Shown: piece by piece, positions 23,591 through 33,909 of the stretch
Layout: each line of letters begins with the position of its first letter
Position numbering within the stretch: the first letter of the stretch is position 1
Origin: Capronia americana
Lineage: Eukaryota > Ascomycota > Eurotiomycetes > Chaetothyriales > Herpotrichiellaceae
Assembly: GCA_016110215.1 (NCBI GenBank)
Contig: JADWQD010000019.1
Coordinates: 310,001-374,000, forward strand
Length of the DNA: 64,000 bases
Reading direction: 5' to 3'
Translations under genes and position numbers: made by a program
Notes under the pieces: model-generated
Told to the model about the DNA's origin: nothing
Databases searched by the model: none
The model's input: the letters and a program-made list of their open reading frames with translations, nothing else

Positions 23591-25531
23591 ATGGCACCAT
23601 ATGATCCCGTCGAGAGATATGGTACTGAGTGGAGGAAACATAGCGATGGACGTGAACTACGAGTCGTTATTCGGCAAGGTATGTTGTAGAATCTCAAACT
23701 CAGAGTATGCCGCTAACCCCAGCAAGGGAAGTACTGCTTCCTGGATCGACGCACGGGGACGTTGACTCTGATTCCCAACACAATATCTCCCCAGTAAGAA
23801 GAACTGCGGCGGCATTGCTATACCGTATGCCACGTCTATCGCCTATTGACACATGTACCTTGCAGGAACATCCCGAGATCGGAACAAGACCAACCACGTC
23901 AAGGCCTGCCTGAACGACATGTCGCTCAGCAGGATTCTCGGCGACGAGAACATCAAGCACGTATCGCACCAAGCTACGAAGCGCGAGCTGCCGGGGCTGG
24001 TTCGCGTTCAGCATTGTACCCCTCTGTTGCAGACACTGCTACCTCACGTCGCGAAGAACCGATCCAACCCCGAGGGCCATCACATGACGCTCAGAACGGC
24101 AATCTCACATTGGAAAACTCTTCCCAGGATGACCTTCTTCTCGACTTCATCGCCATTCCATATGGCGAGTTTGAGGAATGCAACGACTTCATCAAGAAGC
24201 ACAAGCGCATCCTGGACGTAGACCTTCAATCTCTTCTCGACTTGGCGGTTCGTTCCAGGGAAAAGGGAGATGGTGTGCGTAGCCACCGTTGCGTGCAGCG
24301 CTATGTGATCATCAAAGCCTGCAAGAGTCGCAATGCTCGCCAACGGGATGACTATCTCTATCACCTGGGGGGAAAGGGCGAGGACAAATTCGATCGGAAT
24401 GAGTACGCCCGAGACTTCGATCAGACACTAAAACAAGTCAGCCACTTGTTCGAGGTGGGCGCGGCTTCACGCCGGGAACAACCTCAATCCACATTTAGAA
24501 TCCAGGGCTCTGGGAATGATCAAACGGGCATGAGGGAACAGATCCAGCCATCGTACAGTGTTCATGTCCCTCTCGCTCCATCGTATCGAGCGCAGGCGAT
24601 GCCCAGCACGGCTACATATGCGACTGCATCGTCGTTAACGCCCTGCGGGCAGCCCACAAGTCTTTTTCAATCCGGCCAGCCGCTGGAGACGGATATTCTC
24701 CCTCAATCAGGTACCACTGCCCCAAATATCCCGATTCGACGTCAGAGTGGACTCGAAGATTCTCAGAGGCCTGCAGCTCTCCCTGGCCCTACTTCGCGAA
24801 CAAATGCGAATTATGATCATGGAAGAAAGATATCCCAGAATCAGGGCGATTCAAAGGGACCTCAAGCATCTGGTACTCATCCTTCGAGCGAATCTCAGCC
24901 TGGCCGCGATCACAGACCCATCTTGCCGACCGCCCACGGTTTGGACGGTGTCGAGGTCAGAGGTCAGTATCAGTCTCAGCTTGCAGACACCGAGCTTCTC
25001 GATCCAAACTACATCTTACGTTCTGATGCTCGCGAGTTCTTCTCCGCGGGAAGGGTTTTTTCGATGATGTTCCACGAAAATCTCGGCCTCAAACACGGAG
25101 ACCCGCGGATTACCAATTATGACTCAAACTATGTGACCAGAGGGCCCAAAGATGAATATATCTATAGCCACATACGGAGAATGGCTGTCATCAGACAACG
25201 ACGAGGCTATTGCATTTGCGTGCCCATCAACTCTTACCGACGACGAGGCATTTCGGAGAAGAACTTTGGCGAAGAGGGTCAAGCGCATGCGATCGTCTAC
25301 TCAAGCCACAGGGCGACACCACCTGCACCCTTACCTGGGGAGCCCAGGTTCAGAAAAAGGCCCATCGCCGTCGTGCTCAAAAATGGCCAGGATTTGGGCG
25401 ATGCGAGTCGAATCCATTTTGGAAAATTCCACAGCATCGAATGGAACATCAAGGTCATGACTGTCGGTCACATCGCCGAGCGTTCGATGGCTGACTTTGA
25501 TGCATACTGGAGACAGGAGCTGACACGCTGA
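23591..25531 (+). CDS. DUF6590-domain protein, module 3
   Basis: The long frame has no ATG at its start (it opens at TTG 23846), so the 5' end is spliced. I place exons at 23591-23678 (ATG 23591, MAPYDPVERYG), 23727-23793 and 23866-25531. Introns are 48 nt (GTATGT...GCAAG, branch GCTAAC) and 72 nt (GTAAGA...TTGCAG), and all joins are in frame: 606 residues. Reading across the first junction gives VVIRQGKYCFLDRRTGTLTL, which looks clearly coding. Residues ~144-240 are a helical domain related to residues ~155-255 of the module 2 protein. A Ser/Gln/Pro-rich linker follows. DUF6590 covers ~440-602: FFSAGRVFSMMFHENL, SHIRRMAVIRQRRGY, PINSYRRRGIS, AHAIVY, KRPIAVVLK, ASRIHF, IEWNIKVMTVGHI and YWRQEL. 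It is divergent from 20698-22431. Confidence 0.85.
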
Positions 25532-26966
25532 GGAGGCCGGTTTCCGCAACCCACGTTAAGCATCAGGAGCTGCAGTCATTGCCGATTTCACTCTGCAATT
25601 ACTCACGCCATTCACATCAATACGTCTAGGAGTCATCAGTCCCGAAATTGATGGCAGTCGCTATGTCCGGATTCGAAGGGAAAAGCTTGTAATCGACAGT
25701 CGGGGGGGTCTGGACCTTCCTTTTTGTCATGGTGGACGAACTTCGCTTCGAGCGGGGGACATGGAGTGCTTGCTTTGCTGTTTTGGCTTGTCTTATTTCA
25801 GCCTCTCCTTCTCAGCCTCACGGCCAATTTGGGCTGACATGTTTGCGGTTCACTTGTGCGCAAAGGGCTTGATAGTAGCCATTTCCAGTCATTTCCTTCT
25901 TTGGTCCTGCTTTTCGTGGGGTATTGCAGGCTATTCCACGATTGTATGCCAGTACTGATATGACCTAACGACTCCATTCACCCAGAAGTTCCATGACGCC
26001 TGTGACTCTCCGCAGGATTGTGACGCGTCAGGTATCGCGAGACAAGTTGAAGGAACATGTACCAGTGATTTGAATCATTCTGCTTGACCTTCCGTAAGCC
26101 TTTGATTGGAACTGCCCAAAATTATTCAGCCCTTCCTCTCAGATGTATGTCTGTAGATTGAATGACAACGACGCCATCCTCAAGCCGGGCTTGACCTTGA
26201 CATACTCCGCACGAGCACACAAACAAACATGCAGGTCGGCACAGTACAGGTACCCTCACTCACTCACTCACCTATTCAGTCACCTCTGGGACGGTCAGAG
26301 GGCTGCCAGGGTTTATTGCATGGTTTCAAAGGTCCATCGGACTGACCACTTCTGTCCTGTGTGCTCGGTACCCTGCGCTGAGCTGCACTGCACTGCGTTG
26401 TGTTGTGTTGCGTGAGACAAACGCGTTGGTTTGGCAATAAGGAATCAGAATCAGAACCAAGAACCAAGGCTTGTGCACAACCAAGACATGACATGACATG
26501 ACATGACATGTTATATGTCGTGAATTCACCAGTTTCCAGCCCCCCGACGCCGCGCAAGAAAGAGTAACCTACGGAGTACCGAGTACATTACCCAACATGG
26601 CACCGCGAGTACTCCGTCCGCTGGCTGTTGTATGTATGTATGTATGTACATGACCTTTTTTTCCGCTGGAGACACCTGAATTAATTATCAATTACCCATA
26701 ATTGTACTTTGAAGGGATGTTTCCAAGGCCGTAGCGTTCGTGTTCGCGTTCTCGTGATTTTTTCTCTCTCCTGTCGTCTTCGTGAAACCGTTTGCTGAGG
26801 ATCCTCTGAGTGAGATTTGCACTGCACACGGCATGCACGTTGCAACGTTGCATGCTGCATGCTGCATGTTCCTGCAGGGGTGTCTGAATGGGCCTGAGTG
26901 GGCGTATTCAAAACAAGGCCAGGACGAATCGACAAGTCATTCACGCTTGTCGTTGCAGGCAGCGGC
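25532..26966. other. Gene-free region with short tandem repeats
   Basis: No supported gene. It carries simple repeats: a CTCA run at about 26254-26271, five ACATG units at 26485-26510 and a TATG run at about 26630-26649, plus TACGGAGTAC at 26570-26579 and GAGTACTCCGT near 26608. It lies between the last module and the next gene, whose 3' end is at 26967. Confidence 0.5.
26485..26510. repeat. ACATG microsatellite
   Basis: About five head-to-tail copies of the pentamer ACATG in intergenic DNA; seen directly. Confidence 0.9.
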
Positions 26967-27975
26967 TTACAACATCTCGTCCTTGAGGTCGCCTCCCACG
27001 CTCCCTTCCCCGTCATCCACACCTCCCGCGCTCCCTCCGAGCTCTCTGACCTCGGCGGTCTCCCAGCACAGACTCGTCAGATCCAGCATCCAGCGCTGAT
27101 ACTGCTCTTCCAGAAACTCGATGGTCAGGGGTTTCGGCCATGCTTTGAACGTCGTGTCCGAGGCGGGGTCCTTGATCATTTTGTCGTACTTCTTGAACGA
27201 GACCCGGTGGTGAGAGATATTCTGCCAGCTGTCGTCCATGTCGATGTGGAGTTGGGAGCCGGAGAAGAGTTCAAACCTAGGTAGACCCATGATGTTAGAG
27301 TGGGCCATTGAATTCATTGATTACATTTGCCGTGTCATGTCGTCGTCGCCCCTCAGAAAAAGGGTAAATCGCGCCTGCCTTTTGCGCGACAAACATTGCT
27401 GAACAGGAGGGAAAAAAAGTCTGCTCTCCAGTAACATGGACTTACCCTATGTACACGCCATTGGCACTGCCGAGACTGATGATTTTCGCACCGGGCGAAG
27501 TCTTCACCAAATGGTAGATCTCGCAATATGGCACCAGATCTTGGTGGCTCGGGAATTGCGGGAAGAAAGGAAATTTGAGCTTTTCAAGTCTGTTAGTCCA
27601 AAAAGCTCGCGGCGGGTATCAAGTCGCAAGACTCACGAAATGAAGATCGCGGCTCTTGTTCTCCTCATACTTGACATCCCAGAAATGGCGCAGCACGATC
27701 TGATCAGTCCGTGATAGATTGCCGATGGCGCTGTTGGGCAGCGCGGTCATCTGGTAGTTTGTCGGCGGACGGTTAGCGAAGTCGAAGCTCGAGCTGGTTT
27801 TGGCGGACGTGGGCCTCGAATCCTGAACCGACCCTGCCGTGCCGTTCACCATCGGAGCGTGAGAAAGAGGGGGCGTGTATGATGTCGGAGGAGCTGATTG
27901 ATGTGAGGCTGAGGTTTTGGAGTCGTGGACCGAGCCAGATCGGGAAAACCGCCTCATGCTGATGAACGGGGACAT
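26967..27975 (-). CDS. Hypothetical fungal protein, three exons
   Basis: I do not recognise the family. The gene is assembled from exons 27637-27975, 27446-27579 and 26967-27276, with introns of 57 nt (GTGAGT...GAAAAG, branch CTAAC) and 169 nt (GTAAGT...CCTAG). The joins are in frame, giving 260 residues from ATG 27975 (MSPFISMRRFSRSGS). The first ~75 residues are Ser/Thr/Pro-rich and disordered. A compact domain follows: QIVLRHFWDVKYEENKSRDL, then FPQFPSHQDLVPYCEIYHLV, GAKIISLGSANGVYIGFEL, DDSWQNISHHRVSFKKYDK and KAWPKPLTIEFLEEQYQRWM. The good splice sites and the sense of the spliced protein argue that it is real. It has no visible signal peptide or membrane segment. An upstream in-frame TTG extension exists but is not a plausible start. 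It is divergent from the DJ-1-like gene across 1.26 kb. Confidence 0.7.
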
Positions 27976-29238
27976 AGTCTGCCTGAAGGAGAGAAAGAAG
28001 TGAATTAAAGTTCTCGGACTGGGCGAGATAGAGAGAGGTGCAGAACCGAATAAATGGGGTGGCTCAGGGAGGTGAATGGCGATGGATGCGAAAAAGATGT
28101 GGCAGGTCTGGGTTGGTGATATCGAGATCGATGCATGGTGGATATTTCTGGACCGGCCTGCGCCCGATCGGGTTAGCCGCGGATAGAGTCCGTCGGAAGA
28201 GCTACTCGCGCTAACTGCATTGCGTCCCTGCCAACCTCGTGCTCTCGAATAACCAACTTCTGTCAAGATTCTTCCTAGAGCTTCGACTAGAGCAGGCGCG
28301 CCTCGCTACGGAGTACATCTTCGGAAATCCATCAAAGAAAGGCGAAGCACTCCGTACGGAGCATCACAAATCCCTATTGGCTTTCGCAATCCCCGGGTTT
28401 TGGCGCGATCACGTAAACTGCGGCGATTGTGTCGCCCGGAACTTTCACTTTGCATTCACCGGCACCTCATTTCATACTTTGTCTTTTATCAGTATCCATT
28501 CTTTATCGACTTCAACACTTTCCTTCTCCATGGCACCTTGTAAGGTAGCGGTCTGCTCCGAGACTGGAGCAATCAAGGTGCTCCGGAGCCACAGATCGGG
28601 TATTTGGGCTTCTTCGAGCCCACAAATTTCACCAAAGACGTTAAACCCACCCGTATGGCTTCTCCAGACGACAGCAAACTCGCACAGTACATCGGCCTCA
28701 TTCGCCTCCGAAAGCCCTGCCCTATCCTGTCAAGTCTTCCCGATCTGGTCAAGCCATCCAAACAATCCATCGGTCACAGCTTTCCCCCAGCCAATGATAA
28801 TTGGCAAGGCTGTCGGAAAACGCTGGAGCCTAGCAGTAGAAAAAAGAACAATATCGTGAACCGTGCCCCTTCCAATTATGTTTGCATCTGACCTAGTCGT
28901 GTGTCTGAAAGCGTGAGAGCCGGAACAACATTGATGGACCTTACCTCCCATACTCGGTATCCCCCTGAGATTGAATGCCCGAGCAGACGATGTTTGTCTC
29001 ACCGGCTTGCCTTGCCTACATCATTATGCTCGGTCCTTTGCGTACGAAAGGCTGGTACCTGGTGCTTAGACACACAGTATATATCGAATGCATACCTCTT
29101 CAAAAAACCAAGCTTCCTCAAATGTTTCTGGCACAGCTGCCCCCGTCTAGACACCTTACTAAACAATTAACACTGGCAGAGGCGTCCTAAGCCCGTGCAC
29201 ACAGCTTCAAGCCCTAAACAATCTTCGTCCCCTCAATC
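27976..29238. other. Intergenic region with a possible small unrecognised exon
   Basis: A 1.26-kb gap between divergent genes. TACGGAGTAC is at 28307-28316 and a palindromic CTCCGTACGGAG at about 28350. A plus-strand open stretch at about 28551-28891 reads plausibly (containing IGYLGFFEPTNFTKDVK) but has no ATG in its own frame near the front; the nearest ATG (28530) is in another frame. It may be part of a small spliced gene or a frameshifted relic. Confidence 0.3.
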
Positions 29239-30090
29239 ATGGCGACTTCTCTCCGCGTCGGCGTCCTCCTCGCCCCTCCAGTGCAACTCCTCGACGCCGC
29301 CCCCATTGACGCCTTCGGCATGTTGACCCCCGAATATCTCAAGGCATGCGGCCTCCCGGGACCGCTCACCAAGCTCGCCATCCCCGTGTCAATCCACTAC
29401 ATTGCGGCCTCCGGGCCGGGCACATACGCGTCGATGACCGCGTCGGCGTCTCTGCCCGTGACGGACTCCCTGTCCTCGCCGGCCGTCCAACCAGGGCGAC
29501 TCGACATCCTTCTCATCCCCGGCCCCGATCCGAACATCGTGCCCGACGACGATGTCCTGTCCTTCCTGCGCGCGCACAAGGAGGCCAACCAGACGGACTT
29601 CCTCGTCATATGCACAGGGAGTTTCCTGGCCGGGTATGCAGGCCTCTTGGACGGGAAGAGAGTCACCGGCCCGCGCGGCCTCTTGGGCAGATTGAAGGAC
29701 AAGTTCCCCCGGGCCAAGTTCGTGGAGCGGAGATGGGAGAGGGACGACAGAGTCTGGACTTCAGGTACGCTCCTCGTGTGTGTCCTTGTCCTTGTGCTTG
29801 TGCTTGTCCTCGTTCTCGTTGTTGAACGTCGACGAGACTCTTTCCATTAATGCGCGGGACTTTCTGTTCTGACTGACACAGCTGGCATCACGAACGGCCT
29901 CGACCTGACGGCCGCGTACTTACACGCCAAGGTGCAGAGGGAGCTCGCCGACTTGGTGTGTGCGATGGCCGAGATAGGCGATCGCGGACAAGACTACGAC
30001 ACTGGGAAGGTGAGCAATGTGCTGTGGTGGATATGGTTGATCCAGAGGGCGTTTTTCAAGGGGAAGCCCAAAGACCCGAAGAGAGAGTGA
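29239..30090 (+). CDS. DJ-1/PfpI family protein
   Basis: Two exons, 29239-29764 and 29882-30090 (intron GTACGC...ACACAG, 117 nt), encode 244 residues. The fold is the class I glutamine amidotransferase-like DJ-1/PfpI type. Visible landmarks are the N-terminal strand LRVGVLLAPPVQLLDAAPID, the strand LDILLIPGP, the nucleophile elbow FLVICTGSFLAG with Cys125, LLDGKRVT, and after the intron SAGITNGLDLTAAYL, which is typical of the family. Family members include glyoxalase III, isonitrile hydratases, chaperone-like proteins and proteases, and the sequence alone does not choose between them. No signal peptide is seen. The intron contains a CTTGTC/CTTGTG-type repeat at about 29780-29825. Nothing nearby suggests a pathway. 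Confidence 0.9.
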
Positions 30091-30429
30091 GCAAGCAATA
30101 TCAAAGTGGGCGGTGCAGACAAAACAAGGGGAATTTGAGCTGGTGATTTGGGTTTGGGTTTGTATGAAGCCATGTATTAATGCAATACATGCCATCAAGT
30201 ATCCTATTGCTGAGATACTGGGAGCCTCACTCACTCCCTCCCTCCCTGCCTTCCTCCCTCACTCCCATAATACACACACTGGCCCGGGATGCGCCGTCAA
30301 CTCAACCCCTGCATTGCATCTAGGATCTCTCGACAGGCAGCCCTTCCCTTCCCTCCCCGCCTCTCCATCCACCCGTCCTTGTGCGCCGCACTCCTCCCGC
30401 GGCCGCTTCCCCGTGTCTCCCCTCCGCCC

Positions 30430-31074
30430 TCACCACAGCATCTGCACCTTGATGTCCTCGAGCCGCGCCATGTCGACGTTCTCTCTGGTGACACCATGCT
30501 TTTTGACAATGTGATTGACCATAAACCTTACTTGATGTTGGATGGTGTGGTCGCACATGTAACAGCGATACGAGTATCCTGGCTGGGCTGCGGGCCTCGC
30601 TGCAGGTGCTGGCTTTTGATGTTGTGCAGATGGTGGTGGCGCCGATGCAGGGGGACGAACAGCCCCCGCGGTGGCCGCGTATTGATTGTTGTTGAAGCCC
30701 CGTGCCTGTCCTTGACTAGGGCCGTACTGCTCTCCTCTCTGTCCCAGAACCGGGACTCGGTGTCCATGCGGCATTCGAGCCGGGTAAGGCACCGCCCTTG
30801 CCTGGCCATGCACCTGACCACTATGTCTCCTTGCTGGCGCTTGGCCATGTCGGACTTGTCGAGACATTGGAAGTGGTGGCGGCGGCATTTGTCGACGATC
30901 CGGGAGCTGGCCACCGGCGGCGGAAGGGTGAGGCACCGAGACAGGGTGCAGTTGGCGAGAGGCCTGTACCTCTCGGAGACCAACAAACTCCACTGTCTTA
31001 GTGTGGAAGGAGACCAACGCCTCGGCTGCTTCGATCTCGCGCCGTGTGTGATTGCTGGCTTGTTGTGAAGCCAT
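30430..31074 (-). CDS. C2H2 zinc-finger-like protein, Pro/Gln-rich
   Basis: A single-exon gene of 214 residues from ATG 31074 (MASQQASNHTRREIEAAEAL). The frame continues upstream, but that part spans a TA microsatellite and is unlikely to be coding. A helical N-terminus is followed by about 120 residues rich in Pro, Gln, Arg and Ala. Near the C-terminus CYMCDHTIQHQVRFMVNHIV fits Cys-x2-Cys-x13-His-x4-His, a single C2H2-like finger, then KKHGVTRENVDM. A single finger with a disordered partner region suggests nucleic-acid or protein binding, but no function is assigned. No introns are needed. The opposite strand also has a long frame (30289-31068), which I judge a shadow because it lacks any motif. 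Confidence 0.5.
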   Translation of the reverse strand: MASQQASNHTRREIEAAEALVSFHTKTVEFVGLREVQASRQLHPVSVPHPSAAGGQLPDRRQMPPPPLPMSRQVRHGQAPARRHSGQVHGQARAVPYPARMPHGHRVPVLGQRGEQYGPSQGQARGFNNNQYAATAGAVRPPASAPPPSAQHQKPAPAARPAAQPGYSYRCYMCDHTIQHQVRFMVNHIVKKHGVTRENVDMARLEDIKVQMLW

Positions 31075-31131
31075 TTTTGCTTCTTCGAGATCGTTGTGTC
31101 GATGATCCCACTCCGCTGGTGGGAGGGATAG

Positions 31132-31151
31132 ATATATATATATATATATAT
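31132..31151. repeat. AT microsatellite
   Basis: Ten AT units directly upstream of the zinc-finger-like gene, in its likely promoter or 5' leader. Confidence 0.95.
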
Positions 31152-31824
31152 GGACGGACAGAGTCGAGCTGAAAACAGCAAGACCGTGTCGACAAGGCCA
31201 TGACTGCACATATTCACCGCTCGAAACATGTGGTGACAACCGTGTCGGTTTGCTGGGTCTAATGAGCCCAAGACGAGCCCGCCCGTGAAGAAGACGGCTC
31301 CATGCCGAGTACTGACATTGGAGGTTTTCACCTCGTGCCGTCAGTCCGCGTGAAGACAGCCCCTCCGTGACGAGTCCCAAGACTGAAGATACCACTGTCA
31401 TAGGGAAGACGTGGTGATAAGTCGACGATGTGAAGATGATGTCTCAACCGCTGTCGGCCAGGAGGGCTCTCTTCATCATGTCCCAGTCAGGGATCACTTC
31501 AACACCCGACCTTCCGGTCACTGAACCCAGTCAGTCCCGGCACTGAAGTAAAGATTCGGCCGCTCATGTCGGAGGATTCCCGACAACCCAGGTGACACAC
31601 ATTTGTGATGTTCCACTGTATTGTAGTGGAAAGGATGATGCGGTGGAACAAGGTACTCACAGCCGCCGATGCCACTGTCAACAGCTTGTATGTAATTGTA
31701 CCCCACAACCGCAGTGAGCGAAGTCGACCGGATAGTCCCTTGCCGCAAAGCCCACAACGCCAAGCGGCTGCTGAAGTTGGCCTCCTTGGGCGAAGTCCGT
31801 GGGGATACCGTGGATGATTTTCAG

Positions 31825-32315
31825 TCAGGTGACCAATGTCGAAGAGACGATGGTCAAATGCCATATGAACCGTGTCGACAAGGCGATGGTCGAAGGAAAC
31901 ACAGCGTGAAGTCGTGTCGGGTTCGACGATGGTCGAAAGCCAGGTGAACAATGTCCATAAGGCGATGGTCGAAGGCAACATAGCGTGAAGTCGTGCCGAG
32001 TTCGATGATGGGCGAACTCCACAAAGCCATGGTCGAAAGCCAACGCAGGAGGAAGGCCTGTCGAGTTCGACGTTGGCCAAAGGCCATGGAACAGTGTCCA
32101 CAAAGCAATGGTCCAAGGCAACACAGCGTGAAGTCTTGTCGAGTTCGGCGATGGGCGACAGCCAGGTGAATAATGTCCACAAAACGATGGTCGAAGGCAA
32201 CACAGCGTCAAGTCGTGTAGAGTTCGACTCGGCCATGGTCGAAAGCCAGGTGAACAGTGTCGACAAGGCGATGGTCGAAGCCAACGCGGCTTGAAGTTGT
32301 GTCGAGTCCGACAAT
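31825..32315. repeat. Minisatellite of ~79-bp units
   Basis: About six imperfect head-to-tail units of roughly 71-85 bp. Each carries a core like AAGGCGATGGTCGAAGGC, a GTGAAGTCGTGTCGAGTTCG segment and a GGTCGAAAGCCAGGTGAAC segment. Core starts are near 31874, 31953, 32095, 32174 and 32259, with one more diverged unit between 31953 and 32095. Read on the minus strand, the unit has no stop codon in any frame, so three overlapping open frames (up to 292 codons) run through it. I treat these as a by-product of the repeat, not as genes. Confidence 0.85.
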
Positions 32316-32499
32316 GTCGTAACAATTCCGCTCTCCACCAGATGAACATTTCTTGGGGACCAAGCAAGCCCGGACATGCTCTTTCATGGCGTTAAGGCCA
32401 GCAGCATAGCGATCGTCGCATAACGACGCTTTCCCGGCCTTTCGCCCTTTCATTGTGGAGATGTGGAAACAGTTCCATAACGATGGACTGCCTCTCGAG

Positions 32500-33246
32500 G
32501 GCGCATAAAGGTCAGGCTACCGCCCGCCAACCGAATTGAGCCGCCCTGAGACGCTCCTCCGTGGATCACAAAGACCTTGTTCTCCCTGCAAACATATCTC
32601 GAGGGTCCGAGGCCCGTAGGCAAGTATGATGCTGGTGGTGGTACCGATGCTGATGGCTTGATCGCAGGCGACCGTCCTCGGTTGTCGTGTTGTTTCGGGC
32701 TTCGAGCTCCCGAAGGCTATGTTTGTGGATCGGTGGAGGAACACCACAGTGGGTTGTTGAGCTTCTGTGTATTGTGTCTCCAGCTTCCTAAACTCCATGA
32801 CCCGTTTATGCAACCGCCTATACGCTGACGCTTGATAGACGCTCTTGCCGATGTGTTGCATCTGAGCCGAGAAGATGTCTCGGGTTTCTTCGCTCTTGCG
32901 ATGGTCCTGGCCTGAGGTAATCAGCCATGGTCAGCACATGCGGTCTTCGATCGAGGAAGGCGACTTACCTACACAACAGCCACACAGCCCGCCAAATGGG
33001 GTGGTTGTAAGGGCCACATTGATGAACGCTGTGTGCGCCGTTTGTCTTCCAGAGGTGGATCAACCGCTTGTTGAATGAGCCAGCAGGAGGCACAACCGTG
33101 CGCGCTTCCGGTGGAATGTGTGTACAGATCTGGAATCCTGTACAAACCCCCGGGATGTGGGAGACTGCTGGACAGCGGCGGCATGTTTCCCCTTTGATGT
33201 AAGTGTGGAAGAAACACCCTAGACGCCATATGAAAGCGATGCTCAT
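32500..33246 (-). pseudogene. Possible decayed zinc-binding-type gene
   Basis: Coding-like pieces on the minus strand do not assemble into one clean gene. One piece (about 33000-33246) is Cys-rich (GETCRRCPAVSHIPGVCTGF, then CTHIPPEARTVVP). A second is entered through a good intron, 32910-32965 (GTAAGTCGCC...CCTCAG), whose flanks join in frame as CGCCVGQDHRKSEETRD and continue SAQMQHIGKSVYQASAYRRL. The first piece is in a different frame from the exon that splices well, and the second piece switches to a Pro-rich frame downstream. This may be a pseudogene or an incompletely resolved spliced gene. Family unknown. Confidence 0.25.
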
Positions 33247-33644
33247 GTGAGCAAGAGGTAAACGTATCGTGAGGAAAAGCTCAAGGGAGCGTAAAAACAA
33301 GGGTGCCGCGTGGCTGCACACGTCTCTCTCCGTGAGCCACCGAATCGACGCAGGGCCCAGCCCACATCAGTCCGTTAGACTGATAGGTTTGCGCAGGGTG
33401 GACGAGCACCCAAGAAGGCAGGGATAAACACAAGAAGAATAGAAAAAGGTGCTCAGGTGCTCAGGTGAGTGATATATATATATGATGAAAATCACCAGAC
33501 ATGTCCAGTCCCAGTCTCCCACTCCAGAGGAGAAGAGAAAGGGACATGAACAGTCGATTCGATGAGGAATGAACAGAAGCAAGAGGCCACAAGGTCGGGG
33601 GGAAGGGGGATACTTATACTTCTTCGCCAGAGGGACGATACTAC

Positions 33645-33677
33645 CTCTGCTGCTCCTGCTGCTCCTGCTGCTCCTGT
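33645..33677. repeat. CTGCTGCTC trinucleotide-type repeat
   Basis: Three to four copies of the 9-mer CTGCTGCTC; the overlapping open frames on both strands have no recognisable domain. Confidence 0.85.
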
Positions 33678-33909
33678 CGCGCGCTGGCCCCGCGACCTGT
33701 CGAGTCATGCTGGTGACGAGGAAGAGGACATTTTCACGCCGAAAGGCATGGTCTGTGATCACGCGCCACGCCGATGAAGTTTCTATGGATCTGAGAGGGG
33801 CGAGAAACGATAGGGTCACCATGGTATTCCCGTTGTGCGTTGTTCTGAGCAATCGATGATTCACGAGGCCGTGGCCGTTCCCAAAAATCGGCGCCAAGAC
33901 CCACAGGAA

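Noticed and set aside
30289..31068. 259-codon plus-strand frame
   Set aside because: Antisense to the zinc-finger-like gene; Arg/Cys/Trp-rich nonsense composition.
31499..32377. 292-codon minus-strand frame and two overlapping frames
   Set aside because: They run through a tandem repeat that lacks stops in every minus frame; no domain and no reason to prefer one frame.
33367..33897. 176-codon minus-strand frame
   Set aside because: Low-complexity around a CTGCTGCTC repeat, no domain, and an equally open frame on the other strand.
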